From positions 1 through 20,507 of the forward strand of contig JAUVEX010000006.1 in the NCBI GenBank assembly GCA_030594585.1: a DNA stretch of 20,507 nt. The letters are read 5' to 3'. A program made the translations under genes and the position numbers. Position 1 is the first letter of the stretch. Each line of letters starts with the position of its first letter. The DNA is from an archaeon (GTDB taxonomy: Archaea > EX4484-52 > B79-G9). Shown piece after piece: positions 1 through 7,465 of this stretch. The notes under the pieces are model-generated. The model did not search any database and was not told the origin of the DNA. It was given only the letters and a program-made list of their open reading frames with translations.

Positions 1-1
1 G

Positions 2-832
2 GATATGTTACGATCCCTCGTAACAGATATTATTCTTGACAGTACCCAATGGTTGAATAATTCTACTTGCCCGTATCATGATTTTCTCGCCAGTAAGTTA
101 CTAAAACCCGGTGATTGTGTTATCTCATTTAATTATGATCTTATAATGGATTTTTCATTGGATGGTTTGGATTATTGGAATATGGCCACGGGATATGGTT
201 GGCATTATGGGTCCGAAGATGTAAAAGATAGCGAAATAACACTTTTTAAACTTCATGGCTCCATAAATTGGTTTCGCATAGATTTAGCAAAAAACCATAT
301 CGAAATTGTTCCATTAAAAGAAACTATGAATGGACAATATTACAAAAAAATCGGATACCGTGAATGTCTCCCAAGAATTGCTCCTAAATATATCGAAATT
401 AACAATTATTTAAAAGGTTTTGATAACCCTCTAATGTCGGGTATTGCTAATTCTGGAGCGGACCTTTACAAAAAAGGTAAGTTGCCTTTACTCACAATGC
501 CAACCAAGGAAAAGCAGTATCATGAGATGACTTATGGTGAATTAAGCATCTTATGGCATGAATCTGCGAATGCTATAGAGTCTTGTGATGAAATAATCGC
601 TTGTGGTTTCTCTTTTCGTGATGAACATTTTAATAGAGTTTTAGAAACATGTTCTTTAAAACGAAAAAAACCGCTAAAGATTACAATTATCAGCACGAAT
701 CCAAAATTGAAAGAAAATCTAGAAAATAATTATTTTACGAATTTAAAAAATATACAATTAACTCAGTTTGTTGGTCGCTTAGAAGATTTCGTTAAAAGTA
801 AGGGTTATATTGAAGATGCCAAAATTAAATAA
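2..832 (+). CDS. SIR2-like domain protein, 5' end outside window
   Basis: This looks like the C-terminal part of a SIR2-like (SIR2_2 type) protein. These are divergent sirtuin-fold domains that bind or cleave NAD and occur in many prokaryotic antiviral systems. Seen from the ATG at 5: FNYDLIMD near residues 43-50, LHGSINW near 83-89, and GFSFRDEHFN near 201-210, followed by a strand-rich tail ending in a basic segment. Those three blocks are the typical spacing of SIR2_2 proteins. The N-terminal Gly-rich Rossmann loop is absent, and the frame stays open to the window edge, so the true start is probably upstream and ATG 5 is internal. Base composition is AT-rich compared with the pur genes. 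Neighbours are gene fragments and a tRNA, consistent with an integrated element. The family assignment rests on motif memory and the precise substrate is unknown. Confidence 0.72.
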   Translation, partial: DMLRSLVTDIILDSTQWLNNSTCPYHDFLASKLLKPGDCVISFNYDLIMDFSLDGLDYWNMATGYGWHYGSEDVKDSEITLFKLHGSINWFRIDLAKNHIEIVPLKETMNGQYYKKIGYRECLPRIAPKYIEINNYLKGFDNPLMSGIANSGADLYKKGKLPLLTMPTKEKQYHEMTYGELSILWHESANAIESCDEIIACGFSFRDEHFNRVLETCSLKRKKPLKITIISTNPKLKENLENNYFTNLKNIQLTQFVGRLEDFVKSKGYIEDAKIK

Positions 833-893
833 AAATTAATAAGCCCATACCGTAAAAGAATCATATTTAAGAACTAGTTTGTCAATCCATATA

Positions 894-1427
894 TTATATC
901 ACTCTTAATATTCCTTCTCTAAGTTCGAATAATTCCCCTTCTCTTCTGAGTTTTTTAATTAACTCATGAGGGTCTTCAATACCTTCTGCTTCGGCATTCG
1001 CAATGACATCCTTTAGATCTGCTACTGGTTCTTCTTCTGCTTTTTCTTGTAGCTCGGTTACTATATTTCTTATTTTTTGTAATTCTGCACGATGTTTGAG
1101 CCCGGACGAAGGACAACCATTGTTGTCGTAGACGGTATACTCCAGCGGTATATTTTCCATTTCTTCCCATTCTTGTTGTTGATTTATAAGGTCGTATCCT
1201 TCTTCAACACCATGCAGGTGTGCCATTATTTCAGCAATCAATTGTTCTCGGTTCCATAATTCTACAGGGACATTTGCACCGTTTGCTTGTGTTTGTGCTG
1301 CCGAAGTAAATCCATCTGCGGTTGTTATAACCATTACTTTGTTAGCCTTATATGGATTGATTATTGCTCCTAATGTTTTTTGTATTACAATAGCACTTAC
1401 AAATGTATCTTTGTTGTTTTGTTTTTT
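894..1427 (-). pseudogene. Restriction-nuclease-like C-terminal fragment with winged-helix tail
   Basis: The frame is open from 1427 (just after an in-frame TAA at 1430-1428) to the stop at 894; the first ATG is at 1334. Before that ATG the frame already reads sensible protein (AIVIQKTLGAI, then NPYKANKVMVITTADGFT), so translation from 1334 would lose part of the domain. The pattern of a QK strand, a helix, then VITT-x-GFT-x2A and ELWNREQLIAEI resembles the second half of Mrr-type restriction endonuclease domains. The usual upstream catalytic D and ExK residues are not present. The tail (DLKDVI, EDPHELIKKLRREGELFE, then RVI) resembles the winged-helix tails of archaeal DNA-binding proteins. 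It abuts an integrase-like fragment in another frame at an A8 run, so it is either a truncated remnant or the 3' half of a frameshifted gene. A short product from 1334 cannot be excluded. Confidence 0.5.
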
Positions 1428-1611
1428 TTAGAAGGCTTAGGCACCGTATCATGGTTATGCCTCTTGCCATGTTCCAATTGTGGAAATCCTGCAGAATCTT
1501 CTTATTTGTGGGGGATATACCCTTGCTTTTTTCAATAGTTATAAGAACGGCGTCAATGTGTTTTTCACTCTTGTATAACAGCTCTTTTTTATCTTTTTCA
1601 TCGTATGACAT
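1348..1611 (-). pseudogene. Tyrosine-recombinase (integrase) N-terminal fragment
   Basis: The start is well supported: ATG 1611 has GAGGT at 1622-1618, 6 nt upstream, and a TATA-like element near 1645-1655. The first ~62 residues contain an acidic/basic start, then ITIEKSKGISPTNKKILQDF and ARGITMIRCLSLLKK. That is the pattern of the SAM-like core-binding domain of archaeal XerA/phage-type integrases (a 'GIS/GLS..R...L..L' helix pair). After the A8 run at 1429-1422 the frame reads a Cys/Asn-rich tail without family features, while the neighbouring frame reads nuclease-like protein. No catalytic R..HxxR..Y region is present, so it cannot recombine DNA on its own. It lies 3' of tRNA-Thr, the usual place for an integrase of an inserted element. 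The integrase reading rests on a short segment and is moderate at best. Confidence 0.42.
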
Positions 1612-1640
1612 GCTAAAACCTCTAAGTCTTTTTGCAATGC

Positions 1641-1656
1641 CGACATTTATAATTAC
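1641..1656 (-). promoter_or_regulatory. TATA-like promoter of the integrase fragment
   Basis: Minus-strand AATTATAAATG centred near 1650 predicts a start of transcription near 1624, just before the GAGGT ribosome binding site at 1622-1618 and ATG 1611. This arrangement marks a genuine gene 5' end, although the gene body is broken. Confidence 0.4.
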
Positions 1657-1685
1657 GACCTTAGAGCTTTAAACAAGTGTATGAG

Positions 1686-1759
1686 AGCCCCGGGCGAGAT
1701 TTGAACACGCGATCTCTGCCTTACCAAGGCAACGCTCTAACCAGCTGAGCCACCGGGGC
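1686..1759 (-). tRNA. tRNA-Thr (anticodon GGU)
   Basis: A 74-nt cloverleaf is read directly. The acceptor stem is GCCCCGG (1759-1753) paired with CCGGGGC (1693-1687), the D arm is GCTCAGCTGGTTAGAGC, and the anticodon stem TTGCC/GGCAG has one G-U pair. The loop TTGGTAA gives anticodon GGT, and the T arm is GCGTG-TTCAAAT-CTCGC. The discriminator is U (1686), as expected for archaeal tRNA-Thr, and no CCA is encoded. The T stem has one U-U mismatch at 52-62. No intron is seen. Its 3' end points towards the integrase-like fragment, making it a plausible attachment site. Confidence 0.93.
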
Positions 1760-1782
1760 AAATGCTATGCTTTTAACTGCAA

Positions 1783-1796
1783 ATATTATAAATCTT
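1783..1796 (-). promoter_or_regulatory. tRNA-Thr promoter (TATA box)
   Basis: Minus-strand GATTTATAATATTT is preceded by an A-run that could act as a BRE. Its centre near 1790 predicts transcription starting near 1764, a few bases before the mature tRNA 5' end at 1759. Confidence 0.55.
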
Positions 1797-1872
1797 TTTT
1801 GCGTAGTGTGTTTTTGACGAAAAAGCGCAATGTTTTTATTATTTTTGTTGTAATTTGTTGATGGTGAATTTT

Positions 1873-2370
1873 ATGAGTGAATTAAATATCCTTAAAACCG
1901 AAACATACGGGCTTAGGCAATTTTTAACTGAATTAAAATTATTAAAAAAGATAGCTGATGAAAAGAACGCAAATGTTATCATAACTACCGCAATACGATA
2001 TGAAACACCAAGCAAGAACAGTCACGATATAAAATATGGCTATTCTGTTGAATTTAAGGCAATGATAGATTATGGTTTTCCGGACCATTATGAAAACAAT
2101 ATCTCCGGAAAGCTCCAAAAAATTAGGGATTGGTATAAAACAAAACAAGGTGAGATGAGATACACAACACAAAAACAGGTGTATGAAAGCTCTGTCGGTG
2201 AATTAACATCAACCCTTACGCATGGCAAAAAAGAAAAATTAATAGCTGCTTTAAAAGATGCAAAGAATGTTGTGACTATGGTAAACCATGAAGGATTAAA
2301 AATATTGGCTGGCGGCTCTGAGTTTGATTGCCATCAGGTGTATGATTCTATTAAAGAAAAAATTATTTAA
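1873..2370 (+). CDS. Uncharacterised 165-aa protein
   Basis: No family is recognised. The chosen start is ATG 1873 because GGTGA (1863-1867) lies 5 nt upstream; ATG 1861 and TTG 1855 in the same frame lack such a site. The protein is soluble, with no signal peptide or membrane segment. It begins with a helical region (TETYGLRQFLTELKLLKKIADEK), then a strand (NVIITTAIRYET), a Tyr/Phe-rich middle (IKYGYSVEFKAMIDYGFPDHY), a Lys-rich helical part and a final alpha/beta segment (NVVTMVNHEGLKIL). Codon use looks like that of the lysine/isoleucine-rich accessory genes. It stands alone on the plus strand, divergent from tRNA-Thr and convergent with the membrane-protein gene. Whether it belongs to the element at the tRNA or to the core genome is not clear. 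Confidence 0.75.
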   Translation: MSELNILKTETYGLRQFLTELKLLKKIADEKNANVIITTAIRYETPSKNSHDIKYGYSVEFKAMIDYGFPDHYENNISGKLQKIRDWYKTKQGEMRYTTQKQVYESSVGELTSTLTHGKKEKLIAALKDAKNVVTMVNHEGLKILAGGSEFDCHQVYDSIKEKII

Positions 2371-2387
2371 CAGCATAAACCCGAAAA

Positions 2388-2780
2388 TCATTCAGCTTTC
2401 TTTTTCTTTTTTCCTGAAAAAATAGATTTAAGCAACCCTAAAAGAATTGTTATCGGCAGAAGCAAGAGCGTTATTATCTTGAATGCGAGTTTTGAAGAAT
2501 GATAAAGAAGCTTTATTGCAAAATATGCAAGATAAATCGCAATTCCTATAATTGCGAAATTAAGAAGCGCGCTTAAGTCTGTTGTAAGTGCGGTCCCTAA
2601 AAATTTATTTGAAATAAAAGGAAACGCGCCTGCAAGAAGCCCTATAAGGATTGTATTTTTAATCACTTTCAAAACTGAAAATGCGACAAAAAGAAAAAGT
2701 GCTAGAAGCAATATGCTTATCCATGCATCCGGAATGGCCGTAATTGTGCTTTGTGTGGCTGTTGTATTCATAATAACCAT
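2388..2780 (-). CDS. Small multi-spanning membrane protein
   Basis: A protein of about 130 residues dominated by hydrophobic stretches at roughly 20-42 (ISILLLALFLFVAFSVL), 44-60, 70-92 (LLNFAIIGIAIYLAYFAI) and 100-117 (IITLLLLPITILLGLL). It ends in a strongly basic KKKKK tail that should stay in the cytoplasm. Three or four membrane helices are likely. Two starts three codons apart are possible (ATG 2780 or ATG 2771) and neither has a clear ribosome binding site. The gap to the upstream gene is only 3 nt, so the two are probably co-transcribed and possibly translationally coupled; together they look like an envelope pair. No family is recognised. Confidence 0.78.
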   Translation of the reverse strand: MVIMNTTATQSTITAIPDAWISILLLALFLFVAFSVLKVIKNTILIGLLAGAFPFISNKFLGTALTTDLSALLNFAIIGIAIYLAYFAIKLLYHSSKLAFKIITLLLLPITILLGLLKSIFSGKKKKKAE

Positions 2781-2783
2781 CGC

Positions 2784-3488
2784 TTATTCAATTGTTGTTG
2801 TAAGTGTGCTTGTTTTTATTGTGCCTATTCCTGAAATTTCAAGAGTGTTTCTAATGAATTTCATGTTACCTGTAAATGTTATGAACTCTATTTCCTTGTT
2901 TGCGATGTCATACGCAACTGTATCGCCTGTGTTATAAATCATCATTGTGCCTGACGATCTTGGAAGTGTTAATGTTACCTGAGGGACACCCATAAGCTCA
3001 AGTGAATCATAAGTTATGTTCTCAGCCACTACTTTTATTTCTTCTTCGCTGTTGCCTATAAATGACTTATCCAATCTTAACTGCGTTGCCTTTCCGCTTA
3101 AGGATACATCTCTGGCAATACTTACTTTTCCATTGAAATCCCGTGCTTCAAAAAGTGTAGTTTCAACAGAACTTACAGAAAGCCCATTTACATAAAATAC
3201 ATTGTCCATGTTTGTGTATGTTATTGCTGCGGCCTGGAGCGGCTCTTTAAAATCAAAATTTATTGAAACCGGTGCTGAAAATGTCAGGTTTGCCCGAAAA
3301 TCAACTGTTTTTGGCGGATCTTCCTTGTAGAACCCGGTCACAAAGCCTGTGGGGTTGTCGAAAAACCCGGAAATGCCATCACCGAAACCACCCATAAAAT
3401 TCGGATTGGTTTCACCAACATAATCAACTACACCCGCGGCTGCGGCAACAACTGCGACCAAAACAAAAATCAAGACTTTAAAATTCAT
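2784..3488 (-). CDS. Signal-anchored extracytoplasmic protein, function unknown
   Basis: The 234-residue protein starts with a short charged head and a hydrophobic segment (VLIFVLVAVVAAAAGVV, residues 5-21), which reads as a signal peptide or N-terminal anchor. The rest alternates strands with many Thr, Ser, Val and Asn residues (for example RANLTFSAPVSINFDF and QVTLTLPRSSGTMMIY), suggesting an all-beta exported domain. There are no cysteines and no enzymatic motif. Asn-x-Thr sequons (NLT, NIT) fit glycosylation. ATG 3488 follows an AGGT element about 7 nt upstream, and a TATA-like ATTTAACTT lies at 3529-3520. It is followed at 3 nt by the membrane-protein gene. It lies just downstream of purB on the same strand but has its own promoter candidate, so a link to purine synthesis is not implied. 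Confidence 0.8.
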   Translation of the reverse strand: MNFKVLIFVLVAVVAAAAGVVDYVGETNPNFMGGFGDGISGFFDNPTGFVTGFYKEDPPKTVDFRANLTFSAPVSINFDFKEPLQAAAITYTNMDNVFYVNGLSVSSVETTLFEARDFNGKVSIARDVSLSGKATQLRLDKSFIGNSEEEIKVVAENITYDSLELMGVPQVTLTLPRSSGTMMIYNTGDTVAYDIANKEIEFITFTGNMKFIRNTLEISGIGTIKTSTLTTTIE

Positions 3489-3542
3489 AGCATTACCTAT
3501 GTATCTTTTTGGCTCCGTTAAGTTAAATAGTTTTTTGTGTGT

Positions 3543-5027
3543 TTATGCGAACTTTTTGTTGCCGTGATACTTGTCATAATCCGTCTGTATTATTTCTTTG
3601 CTTTTGCCTATATAAGTTAATGGATTGGTTATTTCGCGAACTGTCTCTTCATCAAGCCGTCCTATTATTTCTTCGTTTTCAAGAAGAACATCCACAAATG
3701 GCCTTCTTTCATCCCATGCCTGTTGCGCAAATTCCGCAGCCAAATCATGGGCTTCTGCTCTTGAAAGAGGATTTTCTGTTTTCCTGCCGTCCGTAAGAGT
3801 GGTCATAACCGGCGATGAAGTTACAACACCAAACGAACGCTCAACTCGTTCAATACATCGCTCAACATTTAAATCCGTATAGTATACTGTTTTTGCAAGA
3901 TTCCTGATGACTTCATCACCCCATTTGAATGCGATTTCATGCATTATCCGGTCAGACGCTGAGTTTGTAAGGTCTCTGGCATACGCCATCTGGATAGAAC
4001 GTTGTGCTGTAGCTACGAATCCGCCCATCATGTTTGCATACGCAACCGTCTGCTCTTCCTTTGATGGGTTCCCGTTCTTTGCGTTCTTGTGCGGCATTGT
4101 GGATGAGCCCACATGTTTCCCAGGTTTGACACTTACAAAGGTGTTTGTGTCATCCCCCCGCCCTGTCGCAATATATGTCGCAAGATTTCCCATAGTCTCT
4201 GCTGTTCTTCCAAGAGCCGCTATAAAATCGAAAAGGTATTCTCTTCCGGGAGTTTGTGCTGCCGCATCCATGCATTTCAGGCCCAGCATTTCGCAGTATA
4301 TCTCCTGGATTTCCTCAGGGTTATCAACATCAAGACCTGTTAAGGCATGGTGGTTTCCTGTTGCATCGCCCCACTTTCCAAAAAGGGATGTATTGTACGC
4401 ATCATATAACTTGTCAATATCTGACTGCAGCATTTCCGCGTAATGCACAAGCGGTCTTCCGGCAGTTGTCGGCAGCGCGTCATAGCGGTGCGTTAAGTCC
4501 ATGTGCGGTATGTCTTTCCATGACATGGCTTTTTCAAGAACTATATCTCTTAAGTTCTCAAGAGAAGTTATTATTATCTCTGTGGCGTCCTTAAACTGGA
4601 GAGCTTTTGCGGTCTCTGTGCTGTCAGCACTTGTCCTACCCTTGTTTATATGTGCTGTTGCTTCGGGACATATCTCTTTTACAACTTCTTCCCACGCAGT
4701 GTTTATTGCAACCACATCATGATGTGTATCTGCTTCAAGTTCCCGTATTCTCTGCGGATTTATGTGGTCGAGATCTGCAGTTTCAACAAGTATTTCAGCA
4801 TGTTGTGGGGGTACAATATCGGGATAATTTTCAGAAAGAACCCTTATCGCTATTGCCTGGCTTTTCAAAATGTATTCGAATGTGGCATTTGAACCAAATA
4901 CAGGAATCATATCCGCGGTTCCGTATCTTCCCGCAACAAGTGTGCAGGGATTTGTTTCAGGACCAATGCCTGTTGGTTTTGGCAATGTCTGTAGGTGCGC
5001 TTCGTCAACAAGATATTGGGCGGTCAT
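3543..5027 (-). CDS. purB: Adenylosuccinate lyase
   Basis: PurB removes fumarate from SAICAR in IMP synthesis and from adenylosuccinate in AMP synthesis. It is a 494-residue member of the fumarase/aspartase superfamily. Motifs seen: HHDVVA at 102-107, GRTSADSTE at 130-138 (region 1 serine), LTHRYDALPTTAGRP at 178-192 with the region 2 histidine H180, KWGDATGNHHAL near 218-229, and the mobile signature loop GSSTMPHKNAKNGNP at 307-321 with catalytic Ser308/Ser309 region and K314. The signature loop is a little longer than the usual SSxMPxKxNP form. ATG 5027 begins 17 nt after the purC stop, and no strong ribosome binding site is visible, so expression from the purC transcript is likely. Together with purE and purC it forms a minus-strand purine cluster. 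Argininosuccinate lyase is disfavoured by the motif forms and the pur context. Confidence 0.93.
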   Translation of the reverse strand: MTAQYLVDEAHLQTLPKPTGIGPETNPCTLVAGRYGTADMIPVFGSNATFEYILKSQAIAIRVLSENYPDIVPPQHAEILVETADLDHINPQRIRELEADTHHDVVAINTAWEEVVKEICPEATAHINKGRTSADSTETAKALQFKDATEIIITSLENLRDIVLEKAMSWKDIPHMDLTHRYDALPTTAGRPLVHYAEMLQSDIDKLYDAYNTSLFGKWGDATGNHHALTGLDVDNPEEIQEIYCEMLGLKCMDAAAQTPGREYLFDFIAALGRTAETMGNLATYIATGRGDDTNTFVSVKPGKHVGSSTMPHKNAKNGNPSKEEQTVAYANMMGGFVATAQRSIQMAYARDLTNSASDRIMHEIAFKWGDEVIRNLAKTVYYTDLNVERCIERVERSFGVVTSSPVMTTLTDGRKTENPLSRAEAHDLAAEFAQQAWDERRPFVDVLLENEEIIGRLDEETVREITNPLTYIGKSKEIIQTDYDKYHGNKKFA

Positions 5028-5044
5028 AAAAACACAACATTAAT

Positions 5045-6283
5045 TCAATTATCAACAAATGACTTATACGCTCCTCTTTCGCGCAGCCTTTCCATAACCC
5101 ATGCTTCTGCAAACACTTCGTTTGCATCCCTTAAAGGAATATCCATGCCTTTAGTGTGTTTTCGCACATATTCTTCTCCACAGTAAAGCATTGTGTGGGC
5201 AATATAAATGTCTGACGCCACTCGTTTTGTGTTTTCATTCAATACAGGCGGTTCCGGCACCGTGTAATCTTCTCTCCAATTTTTTCCTTCTTTATTTCCA
5301 CGATCTTCAAGTTCATCAATCTCTTTTTTCCATAATGTATCTTTGTATATATTTCTCAAAAATTGCTTGCTTGAATCCACAAAGAAACCATCTACATCTT
5401 CGCCGATTGCTTCGAGGTGTGTTTTTCCTGAATCAAGAACGGATGTGATATCCTCAAAAACTCGTGCATCTATTCCGTATTTTTCGCGATACTCGTCTAA
5501 ATAATTTCTTGCAATATCTGCATCAACTTTTGCCATAAATCTATGCTCATCAAGCGTTCCTGCAACATCAACAAGCATCAAGTTTCCTTCAGAATCAACA
5601 GCAACTTCTATTTTTCCGTCATAATGATTCAAAAATCCTGTTTTTTCCGTGTGGCCGGTAATTGTATCAAAAACAGTGCGTGTAAAATTCTCCAAACTAT
5701 CCATTGTAATCTGGTCGTCAGCCACATGAAGAGGCAACCCTGCAAGAAACGCTGCCTGCTCTGTTGTGATTACCCTATCTTTAGGTTCAAATTTTGTTGA
5801 ATATGCAATCTTTGTTCCCGGTAATTTTTTATGGGGTACGGGCATTTCTGAATATCCTAACTCATCGTATGTTAATCCTTTCTTATGTATTTTTTTCAGG
5901 TCTGAGCTTTCAGGATGTGTGTTGTCCCTGGCAATTATCTCTACAGGAATTATTATGTTTCTTATCCCTTCACGACGATACCAACCAGTCCCTCCCTGTG
6001 CTTCAGGAACATTTACTATCTGAACCTTAAGCTCATTGGGATTATCCCCCGGACCCATATAATGTGTTTTTATGCCTGCATCTTCCAGAAGCTCGAATGT
6101 TTTTTTTGCTACAAGTGTTTGCATTATGCCCTTCCATTCAAGGTCAATCATGCGCCCATAATCAAAGACTGATATGCTATCTAGAAATTCCATTAATCCT
6201 TCTCCGGGCACTTCCGGAGTTGGAAATTTTGTAAGAAGCATATTTTTTGCAGAACCTTCATGTATTTCAATAACATCAGACAT
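5045..6283 (-). CDS. purC: SAICAR synthetase (archaeal-type PurC)
   Basis: PurC joins aspartate to CAIR using ATP to give SAICAR, the substrate of the PurB encoded next. ATG 6283 is chosen because GGGGTGG lies 6 nt upstream and the family N-terminus fits there; the 30 extra codons back to 6373 overlap a promoter. The protein is 412 residues, longer than the ~240-residue bacterial form. Motifs seen: EGSAKN at 9-14 (the nucleotide-loop equivalent of GKaK), DSISVFDYGRM at 35-45, GIKTHYMG at 70-77, and DGKIEVAVD plus LVDVAGTLDEHRF at 222-249, matching the LVDFKLEFG and DE..PDxxRF blocks. The C-terminal ~150 residues are an extension of charged helices. The substitutions in the last block look like those of archaeal long-form PurC proteins. 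It lies 93 nt after purE and has its own TATA box. Confidence 0.9.
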   Translation of the reverse strand: MSDVIEIHEGSAKNMLLTKFPTPEVPGEGLMEFLDSISVFDYGRMIDLEWKGIMQTLVAKKTFELLEDAGIKTHYMGPGDNPNELKVQIVNVPEAQGGTGWYRREGIRNIIIPVEIIARDNTHPESSDLKKIHKKGLTYDELGYSEMPVPHKKLPGTKIAYSTKFEPKDRVITTEQAAFLAGLPLHVADDQITMDSLENFTRTVFDTITGHTEKTGFLNHYDGKIEVAVDSEGNLMLVDVAGTLDEHRFMAKVDADIARNYLDEYREKYGIDARVFEDITSVLDSGKTHLEAIGEDVDGFFVDSSKQFLRNIYKDTLWKKEIDELEDRGNKEGKNWREDYTVPEPPVLNENTKRVASDIYIAHTMLYCGEEYVRKHTKGMDIPLRDANEVFAEAWVMERLRERGAYKSFVDN

Positions 6284-6330
6284 AACAAACCACCCCAATA
6301 ACAATATACTCAACAATTCTTGAAGAAAAC

Positions 6331-6351
6331 TTTTATATCTATCTTTCGGTG
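6331..6351 (-). promoter_or_regulatory. purC promoter (BRE and TATA)
   Basis: On the minus strand ACCGAAAGAT (6351-6342) followed by AGATATAAAA (6340-6331) reads as BRE plus TATA. The predicted transcription start is near 6309, about 26 nt before ATG 6283, leaving a short leader that holds the GGGGTGG site. It suggests purC and purB can be transcribed separately from purE. Confidence 0.55.
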
Positions 6352-6376
6352 AGAACTTCAAAGATTCAAACAAACT

Positions 6377-7306
6377 CTAATACGCTAAAGCATCAAGTTT
6401 TTGAGGAACAGAAGCGTTTCTTTTTTGTTCATCTAAAAAGTCGATAAGATTTTCACGAACAATTTGATTTTTTTCAGCAAAAATCTCTGCTGCTGCATAT
6501 GCAAGAGATGCACCACTTGTAGCCCCCACAAAAAGAGTATTGTTTATCCCATCACCACCAGCATTTTTTACAAACCCAGAAACATCTTCTATTGTTCCTG
6601 TTTTTGTTGCGATAACAAAATCGGATTTATTATCCACATCATAAACCCCACCAATATTATTAAAAACAAGCAGGGATAGCCTTTCAGGGTCGATTTCAAT
6701 AGGCCTTTTGGTTTCAGATGGAATTCCTGACCCCTTAAAAAGCTGCGCTAATGTTTTTTCGGCAGCAATAACTGTCTCGTTTTTATCGTCAACCAGCATT
6801 CCGGGAATCAGGTCTATTCCGGTCCAATTATTTTTTTCAATTTGATATGCTGTTTGAAGAGCAACATCTATTCCGTTTACGGGTGTTGTTGGTATTGAAT
6901 AACCTTTTGGTTTTTCTATTGTTGAAAGAAAAGAACTTACGCCACCGCTTCCTGAATCATATACGGGGACAGCAATTACCGGTTTTGGTTCTCTTTCGCT
7001 TAATCGAATTTCTCGGTTTGTATATCCAAGAGTTTTTTTTGCAAGAGCCGCCAGCTGATTATTGAGTCCTGCTGCACAAATAACAACATCTGCAGTGTTA
7101 CTTCTTAAAATGTGTTCTGTATTATGTGGTTCTCTGTCTGCAGAACTAACATAGGGTGTTAATTGATAATCACCACCAACACTCTTAATAGTATACTTTG
7201 CGCCAAAATCAACATCGCTAAAATCAATTTGCAACTCTTCAGGCATTTTAGGCGCAAGTTTTGACCAGTCACTTTTAGAACCCATAATCACCGCAATATT
7301 TTTCAT
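6377..7306 (-). CDS. purE: PurE-like AIR carboxylase/mutase, double-length variant
   Basis: PurE makes CAIR, the substrate of the PurC encoded next. The N-terminal half follows PurE throughout: MGSKSDW at 8-14, VSSADREP at 53-60 in the place of SAHRTP, ADVVICAAGLNNQLAALAKKTL at 72-93, and VIAVPVYDSGSGGVSSFLS near 110-128 with KPKGYSIPT after it. The family is usually about 160 residues; this one has 309. Residues 225-296 (SDFVIATKTGTIED, then TLFVGATSGASLAYAAAEIFA and RENLIDFLDEQKR) resemble the second half and closing helix of PurE again, so the protein reads as a complete core plus a degenerate second copy. The normally conserved histidine of SAHR is Asp57. No purK is visible, as expected for direct use of CO2. 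ATG 7306 follows a GGATGATG element. Confidence 0.82.
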   Translation of the reverse strand: MKNIAVIMGSKSDWSKLAPKMPEELQIDFSDVDFGAKYTIKSVGGDYQLTPYVSSADREPHNTEHILRSNTADVVICAAGLNNQLAALAKKTLGYTNREIRLSEREPKPVIAVPVYDSGSGGVSSFLSTIEKPKGYSIPTTPVNGIDVALQTAYQIEKNNWTGIDLIPGMLVDDKNETVIAAEKTLAQLFKGSGIPSETKRPIEIDPERLSLLVFNNIGGVYDVDNKSDFVIATKTGTIEDVSGFVKNAGGDGINNTLFVGATSGASLAYAAAEIFAEKNQIVRENLIDFLDEQKRNASVPQKLDALAY

Positions 7307-7352
7307 TCCATCATCATCCTTTTAACCACTGGAAGTAAATAAAACCCAAAAA

Positions 7353-7360
7353 TTTATATA
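7353..7360 (-). promoter_or_regulatory. purE promoter (TATA box)
   Basis: Minus-strand TATATAAA centred near 7356 predicts transcription from about 7330, giving a 24-nt leader before ATG 7306 that contains the GGATGATG element. The stretch 7307-7465 between purE and the DUF1512 gene is a divergent promoter region. Confidence 0.5.
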
Positions 7361-7404
7361 TCTTAGTCTTAATGATTAGGTTCCTGTGAAAAAACCAATA
7401 CAAA

Positions 7405-7414
7405 CTATATAAAG
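7405..7414 (+). promoter_or_regulatory. DUF1512 gene promoter (TATA box)
   Basis: Plus-strand CTATATAAAG, preceded by AAAAAACC as a possible BRE, predicts transcription from about 7435 and a ~30-nt leader with GGTG/GTGA elements (7450-7458) before ATG 7466. Confidence 0.55.
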
Positions 7415-7465
7415 GTAACACTGACAAATTAAAGGGTATTACAAACAAAGGTGCGTGACTAAATT

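Noticed and set aside
1422..1429. Programmed ribosomal frameshift at the A8 run
   Set aside because: The change needed is +1 (or -2), not the common -1 slip, and no downstream pseudoknot or flanking stop context is evident; a mutation or deletion junction is simpler.
3907..4443. 178-codon open frame antisense to purB
   Set aside because: It lies wholly inside purB on the other strand, has no family features and no ribosome site; purB motifs fully explain the region.
6284..6373. N-terminal extension of PurC by 30 residues
   Set aside because: It covers a BRE/TATA element, lacks family sequence, and the ribosome site GGGGTGG points to ATG 6283.
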